This document shows positions 8,012-17,148 of a stretch of 38,239 bases of DNA, piece after piece. A model generated the notes under the pieces. It had not been told where the DNA came from and ran no database searches. It was given only the letters and a program-made list of their open reading frames with translations. Every line of letters starts with the position of its first letter. Position 1 is the first letter of the stretch. The position numbers were made by a program, and so were the translations under genes. Source of the DNA: Frankiales bacterium (GTDB lineage Bacteria; Actinomycetota; Actinomycetes; Mycobacteriales; SCTD01); the NCBI GenBank assembly GCA_025465465.1, contig JAODND010000022.1, positions 1-38,239 on the forward strand, in the 5' to 3' direction.

Positions 8012-11000
8012 GTGCGATGGCGAGTGCTCACGGGGGCGATGACGTCCCTGTGCTCCGTGCTGCTCGTGGTGGCCGCGGTCGTCCAGCCGGCGAGTGGCCT
8101 TCGCGCACCGAACCCCGCGGTGCTCGCTGCCGCGACGGCAAAATCCACCTGGACGGCCACCGCCGACAGCCAGGAGCTGGTCGGCGAGACCGCACCCGCT
8201 TCCAACGCGATCGACGGCGACGCCACCACGATCTGGCACACCGCCTGGTACAACGGCAACGCTCCGCTCCCGCACTGGATCGCCATCGACACCAAGGCCG
8301 TCCAGCCCTGGGCGGGCCTGGTCTACACCCCACGGCCCGGGAGCCAGGGCCGCAACGGCAACATCGGTCAGTTCCAGGTCGACGTGTCCACCGATGGGAC
8401 CACCTGGTCGTCGGCACCCGTCGCGCAGGGGACCTGGCCTGACTCCTCCGCACAGCAGACCGCGACCTTCCCCTCCGTGATGGCGCGCTACGTGCGCCTC
8501 AAGGCACTCACCGAGTCGGGCAACCGCGGACCGTGGTCCAACGCAGCTGAGCTCGACCTGCTCGTCGGCACCGCGCCCGTCACGACCTCCCCGACGGCCA
8601 CCGCCTCCCCGACGGCCACCGCGAGCCCGACCGCCACCCGCACTGCCACGCCCACCGCCACGCCCACCGCCACGCCCACTGCCACGCCGACCGCCACGCC
8701 CAGTGCCAGTGCCAGTGCCAGTGCGGGCCAGCTGCCGGCCCGCGCGAGCTGGATCGCGACCGCCGACAGCCAGGAGCTCTCGGGGGAGAACGGGGCGGTC
8801 GCCAACCTGCTCGACGGCAACCTCGCGACCATCTGGCACACCGGCTGGAGCGCCGGCAACGCACCGCTGCCGCACTGGGTCGTGCTCGACACCCTGGCGC
8901 AGCGCAGCGTGACCGCGGTCCTCGTCACGGCCCGACCCCCCACTACCGGCCCGAACGGGCGCATCGGCCAGTACAAGGTCGAGGTGTCGAAGGACAGCAC
9001 CACCTGGGTGACGGCCGCCACCGGCACACTGCTCGACACGAGTGGGACGCAGACCATCAGCTTCCCGGCGGTGGTCGGGCGCTATGTGCGGCTGACGGCG
9101 CTCACCGAAGCCGGCAACCGGGGCCCGTGGAGCAGCGCCGCCGAGCTCGACCTGACCAGCAGCGCGGCGCCCGGGAGCACCCCCACGCCCACGAGCACCC
9201 CCAGCCCGACCGTGAGCCCGACGGCAAGCCCCAGTCCGACCCTGACGCCGACCGCCACGGCCACGCCCACCGTCTCCCCGACCGCGTCGCCCACCGTCTC
9301 CCCGACGGCCTCCCCGACGGCCGGGTCGGCCCTCGCACCTCGCACGCAGTGGACCGCGACCGCGGACAGCCAGGAGCTCGTCGGCGAGAACGGCGCGGTC
9401 GCCAACCTGCTCGACGGCAGCCTCACGACCATCTGGCACACCGGCTGGAGCGCCGGCAACGCACCGCTGCCGCACTGGGTCGTGCTCGACACCGTGACCT
9501 CGCGCAGCATCAGCGCAGTGCTCGTCACCGCACGCCCCCCCAGCACCGGTCCCAACGGGCGCATCGGCCAGTACAAGGTCGAGGTGTCGGCAGACGGCAC
9601 CACCTGGACGACCGCGTCCTCCGGGTCGCTCCTCGACACCGGTGGCACGCAGACGATCAGCTTCCCGGCGGTGGTCGGCCGCTACCTGCGGCTGACGGCG
9701 CTGACGGAGGCCGGCAACCGCGGTCCGTGGAGCAGTGCGGCCGAGCTCGACCTCACCAGCGCTCTGCCGCCTGCCACGGCAACACCGAGCGCGACACCCA
9801 CCGCGACACCCACAGCGACGCCCACCGTGACGCCCACCCCGAGCAGCACGGCGAGCCCGACCGGCGCGAAGGGGTCCTGGACCGCTCCGATCACGCTCCC
9901 CATCGACCCAGCAGCCGCCGCCCTCCTGAAGAACGGCAAGGTCCTCACCTGGTCGGCGTACTCCGGCACCACCTTCGGCGGAAGCAACGGCTACACCCAG
10001 ACCGCCACGATCGACACCACGACCGGCGCGGTGAGCCAGCGGACCGTGACCGAGACCGGCCACGACATGTTCTGCCCGGGCCTCGCGCTGCTCAGCGACG
10101 GCAGTGTCTTCGTCTCCGGAGGCTCCAACGCCGACAAGCAGAGCACCTACGACCCGGTGTCCGCGACCTGGTCCACCGCCGCGCCCTTGGTCGTGCCCCG
10201 GGGCTACCAGTCGTCGGTGGCACTGTCCGACGGCCGCATCTTCACCCTCGGAGGCTCCTGGAGCGGCGGCACCGGCCTGAAGAACGGCGAGGTCTGGACC
10301 CCAGGTGCAGCGGGCGGCACGTCGTCGGCGCGCAACGGCATCCCCGTCGCCCCGTTCGAGACGAACGACAACCGGGGCGAGTTCCGCTCCGACAACCACA
10401 TGTGGTTGTTCGCGTGGAGCAACGGCACCGTCTTCCAGGCGGGCCCTGCGCGGGCGATGCACTGGATCAACACCGCCGGGAGCGGCAGCTGGTCGAACGC
10501 CGGGCTTCGTGGGGACGACGCGGACGCGATGAACGGCAACGCCGTGATGTACGACGCGGGCAAGATCCTCACCCTCGGCGGCGCCCCGAGCTACGACAAC
10601 TCGGCGGCGACCGCGAACGCCTACACGATCGACATCACCGGCACGACGCCCGTGGTCACCAAGCTGACGGGCATGGCCAACCCGCGGGCGCTCGGCAACA
10701 GCGTCGTGCTGCCCGACGGCCGGGTGCTGGTGGTCGGGGGTCAGGCGATCGCTGCTCCCTTCAGTGACGCCACCTCGGTCATGACGCCCGAGCTCTGGGA
10801 CCCCACCACCAAGCTGTTCACCCCGATGGCCGACATGGCCGTACCCCGCAACTACCACTCGTTCGCGCTGCTCCTGCCCGACGGGCGGGTGCTCGCGGGC
10901 GGTGGTCAGCTCTGCCCCACCGGCTGCACCGAGCACCCCGACTACGAGATCTTCACGCCGCCCTACCTGCTGGACAGCACCGGCAACCCGCGGTCGCGAC

Positions 11001-11284
11001 CGGCTCTGGTGTCGGCACCGACGAGCGGTACTGCCGGCGGCACGCTGGCGGTCACGACCGACCGAGCAGTGACCGCCTTCAGCCTGGTGCGCATGGGATC
11101 CGCGACGCACTCGGTCGACACCGACCAGCGGCGCATCGCGGTCACCGCGACGAGCACCGGCGTCAACAAGTACAGCCTCGCGCTGCCGGCTGACCGTGGC
11201 GTACTCGTCCCGGGCGAGTGGATGCTGTTTGCCCTCGACGCCAATGGCACGCCGAGCACCGCCGCCACCCTCCTCATCAGCTGA
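8012..11284 (+). CDS. Secreted galactose oxidase-like copper-radical oxidase with three discoidin domains
   Basis: A 1090-residue exported protein. A signal peptide (basic MRWRV, hydrophobic core around 11-26, cleavage probably after QPASG) is followed by three F5/8 type C (discoidin/CBM32-like) modules at about 45-186, 244-382 and 444-582. They are joined by Ser/Thr/Pro/Ala linkers. A galactose oxidase kelch propeller and C-terminal all-beta domain run from about 621 to 1090. All catalytic residues of fungal galactose oxidase have counterparts: Cys688 (MFCPG) and Tyr732 (RGYQSS) for the thioether cofactor, stacking Trp750 (GGSWSGG), and copper ligands Tyr948, His949 (NYHS) and His1033 (ATHSV). 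Cys-to-Tyr spacing is 44, as in the fungal enzyme. It should oxidise a primary alcohol of galactose or a similar sugar with release of H2O2. GTG 8012 is chosen because GAGGGGGA (7997-8004) precedes it and the signal peptide starts there. Confidence 0.9.
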   Translation: MRWRVLTGAMTSLCSVLLVVAAVVQPASGLRAPNPAVLAAATAKSTWTATADSQELVGETAPASNAIDGDATTIWHTAWYNGNAPLPHWIAIDTKAVQPWAGLVYTPRPGSQGRNGNIGQFQVDVSTDGTTWSSAPVAQGTWPDSSAQQTATFPSVMARYVRLKALTESGNRGPWSNAAELDLLVGTAPVTTSPTATASPTATASPTATRTATPTATPTATPTATPTATPSASASASAGQLPARASWIATADSQELSGENGAVANLLDGNLATIWHTGWSAGNAPLPHWVVLDTLAQRSVTAVLVTARPPTTGPNGRIGQYKVEVSKDSTTWVTAATGTLLDTSGTQTISFPAVVGRYVRLTALTEAGNRGPWSSAAELDLTSSAAPGSTPTPTSTPSPTVSPTASPSPTLTPTATATPTVSPTASPTVSPTASPTAGSALAPRTQWTATADSQELVGENGAVANLLDGSLTTIWHTGWSAGNAPLPHWVVLDTVTSRSISAVLVTARPPSTGPNGRIGQYKVEVSADGTTWTTASSGSLLDTGGTQTISFPAVVGRYLRLTALTEAGNRGPWSSAAELDLTSALPPATATPSATPTATPTATPTVTPTPSSTASPTGAKGSWTAPITLPIDPAAAALLKNGKVLTWSAYSGTTFGGSNGYTQTATIDTTTGAVSQRTVTETGHDMFCPGLALLSDGSVFVSGGSNADKQSTYDPVSATWSTAAPLVVPRGYQSSVALSDGRIFTLGGSWSGGTGLKNGEVWTPGAAGGTSSARNGIPVAPFETNDNRGEFRSDNHMWLFAWSNGTVFQAGPARAMHWINTAGSGSWSNAGLRGDDADAMNGNAVMYDAGKILTLGGAPSYDNSAATANAYTIDITGTTPVVTKLTGMANPRALGNSVVLPDGRVLVVGGQAIAAPFSDATSVMTPELWDPTTKLFTPMADMAVPRNYHSFALLLPDGRVLAGGGQLCPTGCTEHPDYEIFTPPYLLDSTGNPRSRPALVSAPTSGTAGGTLAVTTDRAVTAFSLVRMGSATHSVDTDQRRIAVTATSTGVNKYSLALPADRGVLVPGEWMLFALDANGTPSTAATLLIS
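8580..8730 (+). repeat. Low-complexity Thr/Pro/Ala linker repeats
   Basis: Tandem hexamers of the type ACGCCCACCGCC encode runs of (T/S)PTA between discoidin modules 1 and 2, ending in a short Ser-Ala run. Similar but shorter linkers lie at about 9165-9335 and 9770-9865. These are flexible, possibly glycosylated, spacers. Confidence 0.8.
8751..9156 (+). repeat. Discoidin module copy A (direct repeat of 9351-9756)
   Basis: This module and the one at 9351-9756 align without a gap at an offset of exactly 600 bases. For example, 8821-8880 and 9421-9480 differ at one base in 60. The module at about 8141-8570 is clearly related but more diverged. This indicates a fairly recent in-frame duplication of one module plus linker. 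Confidence 0.85.
9351..9756 (+). repeat. Discoidin module copy B (direct repeat of 8751-9156)
   Basis: Partner of the repeat at 8751-9156. Differences are scattered and often at third codon positions, for example cgcgac versus cacgac at 8824/9424, so both copies stay in frame and appear functional. Confidence 0.85.
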
Positions 11285-11301
11285 TCTGCGCGGCCGGGCC
11301 A

Positions 11302-11307
11302 TAGGGT
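11302..11307 (+). promoter_or_regulatory. -10 box for a leaderless pepN transcript
   Basis: TAGGGT ends seven bases before the ATG at 11315, which would place the transcription start at the start codon. The GGAG directly abutting the ATG is too close to act as a ribosome binding site, which supports leaderless translation. Confidence 0.5.
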
Positions 11308-11314
11308 CACGGAG

Positions 11315-13762
11315 ATGCGGAACCTGACCCAGGCAGAGGCCACCGCGCGCGCTGCGGCGGTCAGCAACATCAGCTATGACGTCGAGCTCGACCTCACGCA
11401 CGGCGAGGTCTGGTACTGGTCGACGACCGTGGTCCGCTTCACGGCGACGGGGGCACCGGGGCTGTTCCTCGAACTCGACTGCCTGACGATGGTGGACGCG
11501 TCGCTCGACGGCGGCAGCCGCCCGGTCCTGGAGGGCAACCGCATCTCCCTGGAGGGGCTCACCGGCGAGCACGAGGTCAAGGTGGTCGCCCGCTGCGGCT
11601 ACACCCGCAGCGGGGAAGGCCTGCACCGGTTCGTCGACCCGGCGGACGGCGACGTGTATGTCTATGCGAACGCCTTCCTCGACGACGCGCAACGGTTCTT
11701 CGCGTGCTTCGACCAGCCCGACCTCAAGGCACCCATCCGGCTGACCGTGACGGCGCCCTACGGGGACATGGTCCGGTCCAATGCCCGTGGTGAGCTCGAC
11801 GGCTCCCGGTATGTCTTCGCGACGACGCCGCCGATCTCGACGTACATGCTGTCGCTGGCGGCGGGGCCTTGGTACGGCGTCTCACGCTGGCACGACGGCA
11901 TCGAGATGGGGGTGTGGTGCCGGGCCTCGCTCGAGCCGCACCTCGATGCCGCCGAGCTGCTGCGGGTGACTGCCGACTGCTTCGACCAGCAGCAGCTGGT
12001 GTTCGGGTCTCGCTACCCGTTCGGCGACTCCTACGACCAGGTCTTCGTCCCGGAGTTCAACGCGGGCGCCATGGAGAACCCGGGCATGGTGACGCTCAAC
12101 GACGAGTCGTTCATCTACCGCTCGCGGACCACCGCAGGGGCGCGTCGGCTCCGGGCGCAGGTGATCGCGCACGAGATGGCGCACATGTGGTTCGGCAACC
12201 TCGTCACGATGCGGTGGTGGGACGGCATCTGGCTCAACGAGTCCTTCGCCGAGTTCATGGGCCTGCAGACCATCGACGAAGGCAGCCTCTTCAGCGGGGC
12301 CTGGGCCGACTTCTGCCTGGGGCGCAAGGCCTGGGGCTACCGGGCCGACCAACTGCCGACGACACATCCGGTGGCCGGGCAGGTCGCAGACAACCGCACT
12401 GCGCTGCTCAACTTCGACGGGATCTCCTATGCCAAGGGTGCCTCGGTGCTGCGACAGCTCGTGGCCTTCGTGGGTCAGGACGCGTTCTTCGCCGGCCTGC
12501 GGACCTATCTGGCCAAGCACGCCTACGGCAACACCGATCTGGCCGACCTCCTGATCGAGCTGGAGGCGGCCAGCGGGCGCGACCTCGGGTCGTGGGCCAA
12601 GGCCTGGTTCGAGACCAGCGGGGTCGCCACCCTGCGTCCGCGCTGGGACGACAGCGGCCTCGTCGTCGTCCAGGACAGCGACCACCTCCGGGACCACGTG
12701 GTCGAGATCGGCCTGTACGACGACGACGGCAGTCAGATCCGGCTGCGCGAGCGGATCCCGCTGGTGATCTCGGGGACCGAGACCAGGGTGCCCGGTGCGA
12801 CACCGGCCGACCTGGTGATCCTCAACGACCGCGACCTCACGTTTGCCAAGCTCCGCTTCGACGACCGGTCCCGCGAGACCGTGCTGACCGGCCTGGCCCG
12901 GGTGCAGGACCCGCTCGCCCGGGCGCTGTGCTGGGGCGCGCTCTGGGACGCGACCCGCGATGGAGAGCTGGCCGCCCGGGAACACGTGCGGGCGGTCCTG
13001 GCCGCGATCGCGGCCGAGGAAGACCCCTCCCTCGCCGAGACGCTGCTCGGCCAGGCGCACACGGCGGCGGCCTACTACGCACCGGTCGACGAGCAGGTCG
13101 GCCTGCTCGCACAGCTGGCCAGCTTCAACTGGGCGGCCGCCACGGTCCACCCGGGCTCCGACCTGCAGCTCGTCCGCGCCCGAGCGGCTGTGCAGACCAC
13201 GACCGACGTCGCGCACCTGGAGGGGCTGCTTCGGGGCACCGACATACCGGAGGGGCTCGTCGTCGACAACGAGCTGCGCTGGCTGGTAGTGCGTCGGGCG
13301 GCAGCGCTCGGCCACCTGGACGGCGCCGACATCGACCGGGAACTGCTCGCTGACCGGACCGCGACGGGACAGCTGCACGCCGAGGCGGCCCGCGCCTCGT
13401 TGCCGGACCCGGCGGAGAAGCGACGGACGTGGGACCACCTCGTGGCTGGCGAGGTCACGAACGCGCAGGCGCGCGCGATCGGCGGTGGCTTCTGGCAGCA
13501 CGGTCAGGACGAGCTGCTGCGGCCCTATGCCGACTCCTACGTCGACGCCGTCCCGCAGCTCTGGGAGCGCCTGACACCGGTGCTGGCAGCCTCGCTGACG
13601 ACGAGGCTGTTCCCGAGCACGCTGGTCGACCAGGAGGTGCACACGCTCACGGGCCGGCTGCTGGAGCAGCACGACCTGCCTGCCGGCGCACGACGCATCG
13701 TGTCGGAGCAGCACGACGACCTGCGCCGCGCGCTGCACGCCCAGCAGTCCGCCTCGGACTAA
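11315..13762 (+). CDS. pepN: Aminopeptidase N (M1 family zinc metallopeptidase)
   Basis: A cytoplasmic zinc aminopeptidase that removes N-terminal residues from peptides; 815 residues, no signal peptide. The exopeptidase motif GAMEN is at 251-255. The zinc site is HEMAH (286-290) with the third ligand Glu309 in WLNE, the HExxH-x18-E arrangement of the M1 family. The N-terminal beta-saddle begins NISYDVELDL and the C-terminal half is the helical ERAP1-like domain. It sits between the galactose oxidase gene and glmS. Its stop codon TAA doubles as the first bases of the glmS -10 box. Confidence 0.95.
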   Translation: MRNLTQAEATARAAAVSNISYDVELDLTHGEVWYWSTTVVRFTATGAPGLFLELDCLTMVDASLDGGSRPVLEGNRISLEGLTGEHEVKVVARCGYTRSGEGLHRFVDPADGDVYVYANAFLDDAQRFFACFDQPDLKAPIRLTVTAPYGDMVRSNARGELDGSRYVFATTPPISTYMLSLAAGPWYGVSRWHDGIEMGVWCRASLEPHLDAAELLRVTADCFDQQQLVFGSRYPFGDSYDQVFVPEFNAGAMENPGMVTLNDESFIYRSRTTAGARRLRAQVIAHEMAHMWFGNLVTMRWWDGIWLNESFAEFMGLQTIDEGSLFSGAWADFCLGRKAWGYRADQLPTTHPVAGQVADNRTALLNFDGISYAKGASVLRQLVAFVGQDAFFAGLRTYLAKHAYGNTDLADLLIELEAASGRDLGSWAKAWFETSGVATLRPRWDDSGLVVVQDSDHLRDHVVEIGLYDDDGSQIRLRERIPLVISGTETRVPGATPADLVILNDRDLTFAKLRFDDRSRETVLTGLARVQDPLARALCWGALWDATRDGELAAREHVRAVLAAIAAEEDPSLAETLLGQAHTAAAYYAPVDEQVGLLAQLASFNWAAATVHPGSDLQLVRARAAVQTTTDVAHLEGLLRGTDIPEGLVVDNELRWLVVRRAAALGHLDGADIDRELLADRTATGQLHAEAARASLPDPAEKRRTWDHLVAGEVTNAQARAIGGGFWQHGQDELLRPYADSYVDAVPQLWERLTPVLAASLTTRLFPSTLVDQEVHTLTGRLLEQHDLPAGARRIVSEQHDDLRRALHAQQSASD

Positions 13763-13765
13763 CCT
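13760..13765 (+). promoter_or_regulatory. -10 box for a leaderless glmS transcript
   Basis: TAACCT ends six bases before the glmS ATG at 13772, and its TAA is the pepN stop codon. No Shine-Dalgarno sequence is visible before glmS. Confidence 0.5.
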
Positions 13766-13771
13766 GGTCCC

Positions 13772-15598
13772 ATGTGCGGGATCGTCGGATACGTCGGTGA
13801 GCAGCAGGCGCTGGAGGTCGTACTCGGCGGCCTCAGACGTCTGGAGTACCGCGGCTACGACAGCGCGGGCGTCGCGATCCTGCACGGCGGCAGGCTGCAG
13901 GTGGAGCGCAAGGCGGGCAAGCTGTCCAACCTCGAGAAGGAGATCGGGGAGAAGTCGCTGCCCGGCACGCTCGGCATCGGCCACACCCGCTGGGCCACGC
14001 ACGGCCCGCCCACCGACCGCAACGCGCACCCGCAGGTCGACTGCGCCGGCAAGGTCGCCGTCGTGCACAACGGCACTATCGAGAACTTCGAGGTCCTCGT
14101 CCGTGGGCTCGAGGACCGCGGTCATACGCGCACCTCCGACACCGACACCGAGGTGGTCGCCCACCTGGTCGAGGAGAGGTACGACGGCGACCTGGCCGCC
14201 ACCGTGCGCTCGATCTGCCAGGACCTCGAGGGCTCGTTCGTCCTGGTGATCGCCCACCAGGACGAACCCGATCTCGTCGTCGCTGCCCGCCGCAACCTGC
14301 CGCTCGTCATCGGGCTCGGTGAGGGCGAGAACTTCGTCGGCTCAGACGTGACCGCCTTCATCGCCCACACTCGCGAGGCCCGCGCCGTCGAGCAGGACCA
14401 GGTCGTCGAGGTCCGGCGCAGCGGCGTCACGGTGACCGACCTCGAGGGCAACGTCGTCGAGGGCGACAGCTACCACGTCGACTGGGACACCGCCGCCGCC
14501 GAGAAGGGCGGCCACGAGTTCTTCATGCTCAAGGAGATCGAGGAGCAGCCCGCGGCGATCCGCGAGACCCTCGGCGGCCGACTGCAGGAGGACGGCCTGC
14601 TGCACCTCGACGAGCTGTCGATGAGCGACCAGGACATCCGCGACATCGAGCAGGTCGTGATCGTCGGCTGCGGGTCGGCCTACCACTCCGGGCTCGTCGG
14701 GAAGTATGCCCTCGAGCGCTGGGCCCGGCTGCCCGTGCAGGCCGAGATGGCCTCGGAGTTCCGCTACCGCGACCCGGTGATCGGCCGCTCGACACTGGTC
14801 ATCGCGGTGTCGCAGTCGGGGGAGACCGCCGACACCCTGGAGGCGGTCCGGCACGCCCGGCACCTGCGGGCCAAGGTGCTGGCCGTCACCAACACGGTCG
14901 GCTCCACCATCAGCCGCGAGAGCGACGCCGCGCTCTACACCCGCGGCGGCCCCGAGGTCGCCGTCGCTTCGACGAAGTCGGTGATGACCCAGATCACCGC
15001 CATGTACCTCGTCGGCCTCTACCTCGCCCAGGTGCGCGGCACCCGTGACCCGGACGAGGTACGGGCGCACCTGGCCGACCTGCAGGCGGTACCCGCTCTC
15101 GTGCAGGAGGTGCTCGACCGGATGGGTCCGGTCCGGCAGCTCGCTCGCGAGCTCGTCGACGAGGAGCGGGTGTTGTTCCTCGGCCGGCATGTCGGCTATC
15201 CGATGGCGCTCGAAGGCGCGCTGAAGCTCAAGGAGCTCGCCTACATCGGGGCCGAGGGCTTCCCTGCGGGCGAGATCAAGCACGGCCCCATCGCGCTCGT
15301 CGAGCAGGGCACTCCCGTCATCGTGATCGCACCCCGACACGCCTTGCAGGCCAAGCTGGTCAACAACGTGCAGGAGGTCCGGGCTCGTGGGGCCCGCACC
15401 ATCGTCATCGCGACCGACGGCGACGAGTCGGTGACCCCCTACGCCGACACGATCATCCGCATCCCCGACACCAAGTCGCTGCTCACGCCGCTGCTGACGA
15501 TCGTGCCCCTGCAGGTCCTGTCGGCCGAGATCGCGCGGGCCCGCGGCCTCGATGTCGACCAGCCCCGCAACCTCGCGAAGTCGGTCACGGTCGAGTAG
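13772..15598 (+). CDS. glmS: Glutamine-fructose-6-phosphate aminotransferase (isomerizing)
   Basis: GlmS makes glucosamine-6-phosphate from fructose-6-phosphate and glutamine, the first committed step to UDP-GlcNAc. It has 608 residues, full length. The N-terminal class II glutaminase domain starts MCGIVGYVG with the nucleophilic Cys2. Two SIS sugar-isomerase domains follow from about residue 285 (VIVGCGSAYHSG; AVSQSGETADT). The C terminus DQPRNLAKSVTVE is the family hallmark. It appears leaderless. No glmS ribozyme is present: only ten bases separate it from pepN. A convergent hairpin follows. Confidence 0.97.
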   Translation: MCGIVGYVGEQQALEVVLGGLRRLEYRGYDSAGVAILHGGRLQVERKAGKLSNLEKEIGEKSLPGTLGIGHTRWATHGPPTDRNAHPQVDCAGKVAVVHNGTIENFEVLVRGLEDRGHTRTSDTDTEVVAHLVEERYDGDLAATVRSICQDLEGSFVLVIAHQDEPDLVVAARRNLPLVIGLGEGENFVGSDVTAFIAHTREARAVEQDQVVEVRRSGVTVTDLEGNVVEGDSYHVDWDTAAAEKGGHEFFMLKEIEEQPAAIRETLGGRLQEDGLLHLDELSMSDQDIRDIEQVVIVGCGSAYHSGLVGKYALERWARLPVQAEMASEFRYRDPVIGRSTLVIAVSQSGETADTLEAVRHARHLRAKVLAVTNTVGSTISRESDAALYTRGGPEVAVASTKSVMTQITAMYLVGLYLAQVRGTRDPDEVRAHLADLQAVPALVQEVLDRMGPVRQLARELVDEERVLFLGRHVGYPMALEGALKLKELAYIGAEGFPAGEIKHGPIALVEQGTPVIVIAPRHALQAKLVNNVQEVRARGARTIVIATDGDESVTPYADTIIRIPDTKSLLTPLLTIVPLQVLSAEIARARGLDVDQPRNLAKSVTVE

Positions 15599-15627
15599 CC
15601 GCCGACGGCAAAGATCATGTGGAGGCG

Positions 15628-15669
15628 CCTGTGGACGTTGCGTTCCCGCGGGAACGTGTCGTCCACAGG
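15628..15669. terminator. Convergent terminator: nested inverted repeats with a 16-bp palindrome
   Basis: CCTGTGGAC (15628-15636) pairs with GTCCACAGG (15661-15669). Inside lies the perfect palindrome CGTTCCCGCGGGAACG (15641-15656). The structure sits between the glmS stop (15598) and the HNH gene, whose stop begins at the very next base on the minus strand. It probably terminates both genes. The perfect central palindrome would also suit a dimeric protein site. Confidence 0.6.
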
Positions 15670-17073
15670 TCAGGCAGCCTGCTGGCGGAGAACCCAGACG
15701 GCGTGGTCGAGGTCGAGGCGGTCGCCAGACGAGGGCGTGAAGGCCGCGGCGGGAAGCTGGTCGGCGGGCGCGACACGAAGGGTCGGGCGGTGCGGCACGT
15801 GCACGCCGTCACTGGTCCGGACCTCGAGGGTCCGGTCGGCCCGCAGGACGAGTTGGACGCCCTCGACGTGGATGAGGGTGTGGTGCCGGCTGCAGACCAG
15901 GACGAGGTTCGCGAGGTCGGTCGGACCGCCCTGTGACCAGAACCGCACGTGGTGCGCATGCAGCTTGGTGGTCCGCGTGCACCCGGGCATGCGGCAGCGC
16001 TCGCCGTCGACCTGGCCGAGCATCCGACGGAGCGGCAGAGTGACTTCGCGCATCGTGCGGCCCTTGTCCAAGGAGGTCAGGTCAAGGGGTTCGAGGGGTC
16101 CCGCCGGCCTCGCGATCTGGCCGGGTGCCAGCAGCGTCCCGTCGCGGAGCCGTCCCCAGCCTGAGAGTGGGTCGACACACACGCGCAGCCGCTCCTTGAC
16201 GGCGACAGGCAACGGACCGGGTGCGTCCAGGGCAGAGGCTGCCATCCTGAGCAGCGCGTCGGTCAGCGTCGGCTTGGCGGGCAGTCGAGCGACGGCGGCG
16301 GCCTTGGCGCGGGCCAGCTCGCGCTCCTCTCGCTGCTCGCGGACGCGGCGGTTGTGCTGGGCGACCTCCAGGCACGCGTCCGTCCAGGCCCGCCGGGTCG
16401 CGAGCTCGGCCTCGGTGGCGAACAGGTCACTCCCACTGGACCGTGGCATCGGCGGCTCGGATCGCTCGGACAGCTCAGGCTCCTCCGCGACGGGTAGGGG
16501 CAGCGACCTGACCTCCGAGCGGGCTTCGTCGAGGACGCGTTCCATGCCGGCGAGGACGACGGTCGCCTCCCCCGGCTCCAGCACGAAGGTCACGGCCACG
16601 CGCCCGTCGGGCCGGGTGCGAACAGTCGGATGCGACCTGACTGTCGCGGCGTCCTCGTCGGCGGCTTGCGACCGGCGTACTGCCTGGACGAGTCGTTCGA
16701 TCTGAGCGCCGCTGCAGTCACTGGCCAGGTCGACCCAGGTCTGCTCGTCGCCGGCTGTGCACACGCGCGTGATGGCCCGGACCTGCGTCCACGTCAGTCT
16801 GCCCTCCGCGAACCCTGCGGCGATGCGCGGCAGATCGCGCAGCGCGACGGCGACGCGGACCCGCTCACGTGCGGCGCCGAGGCCCATGCCGCAACGCCAC
16901 GCGAGCCAGTGCGCGCACGAAAGCACGCCGACGCCGCCCCAGGCGCCCCGAGTCTCGAGCTCGCCGATGAGCGCGATGAGCCGGGCTTCGCCGGCGGCGA
17001 CGCGGGCCGCCCAGGTGGCCACCTCGTCCCGCAGGTCATCGTCGGTCAGGGCAGTCAGATCAAGGGTGGCCAT
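15670..17073 (-). CDS. DUF222 / HNH endonuclease domain protein (13E12-type)
   Basis: A 467-residue protein of the actinobacterial DUF222-HNH family, related to the 13E12 repeat proteins of mycobacteria. The N-terminal helical DUF222 region is recognisable at about 10-310 ([19 protein letters not shown] and LTWTQVRAI). The HNH nuclease motif is near residues 355-400, with the Cys pair CRMPGC, then [20 protein letters not shown], then CSRHH. It is very likely a metal-dependent DNase; the role is unknown. Such genes are often multicopy and have been linked to mobile elements. It is the only minus-strand gene between glmS and acpS. The ATG follows a TAGTTT box by six bases, so it may be leaderless, although GGAGG-complementary bases are absent on its strand. 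Confidence 0.85.
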   Translation of the reverse strand: MATLDLTALTDDDLRDEVATWAARVAAGEARLIALIGELETRGAWGGVGVLSCAHWLAWRCGMGLGAARERVRVAVALRDLPRIAAGFAEGRLTWTQVRAITRVCTAGDEQTWVDLASDCSGAQIERLVQAVRRSQAADEDAATVRSHPTVRTRPDGRVAVTFVLEPGEATVVLAGMERVLDEARSEVRSLPLPVAEEPELSERSEPPMPRSSGSDLFATEAELATRRAWTDACLEVAQHNRRVREQREERELARAKAAAVARLPAKPTLTDALLRMAASALDAPGPLPVAVKERLRVCVDPLSGWGRLRDGTLLAPGQIARPAGPLEPLDLTSLDKGRTMREVTLPLRRMLGQVDGERCRMPGCTRTTKLHAHHVRFWSQGGPTDLANLVLVCSRHHTLIHVEGVQLVLRADRTLEVRTSDGVHVPHRPTLRVAPADQLPAAAFTPSSGDRLDLDHAVWVLRQQAA

Positions 17074-17079
17074 GGGAGG

Positions 17080-17085
17080 AAACTA
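17080..17085 (-). promoter_or_regulatory. -10 box for the HNH gene
   Basis: On the minus strand this reads TAGTTT and ends six bases before the ATG at 17073, the same arrangement as the other leaderless starts in this window. Confidence 0.4.
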
Positions 17086-17092
17086 CGTGTCG

Positions 17093-17117
17093 GGTATGAC
17101 AAGAATCCTTGTGTACC
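17093..17117. promoter_or_regulatory. Near-palindrome in the HNH/acpS divergent region
   Basis: GGTA-TG-ACAAG, then AATC, then CTTGT-G-TACC: arms ACAAG (17099-17103) and CTTGT (17108-17112) are extended by GGTA (17093-17096) and TACC (17114-17117). The 75-base divergent gap makes it a candidate operator. No binding protein can be named. Confidence 0.35.
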
Positions 17118-17148
17118 AGGGGATCTCGCGCTGTGGAAGGATGGCTGC

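Noticed and set aside
7658..11692. 1344-codon open frame on the minus strand opposite the galactose oxidase gene
   Set aside because: It is a shadow caused by high GC at third codon positions of the real plus-strand genes. Its translation is Arg/Gly/His/Val-rich without any domain, and the plus-strand product has a signal peptide and complete active site.
13763..13771. glmS ribozyme
   Set aside because: Only nine bases separate pepN and glmS, and no ribozyme core can fit. This regulator is also typical of Firmicutes.
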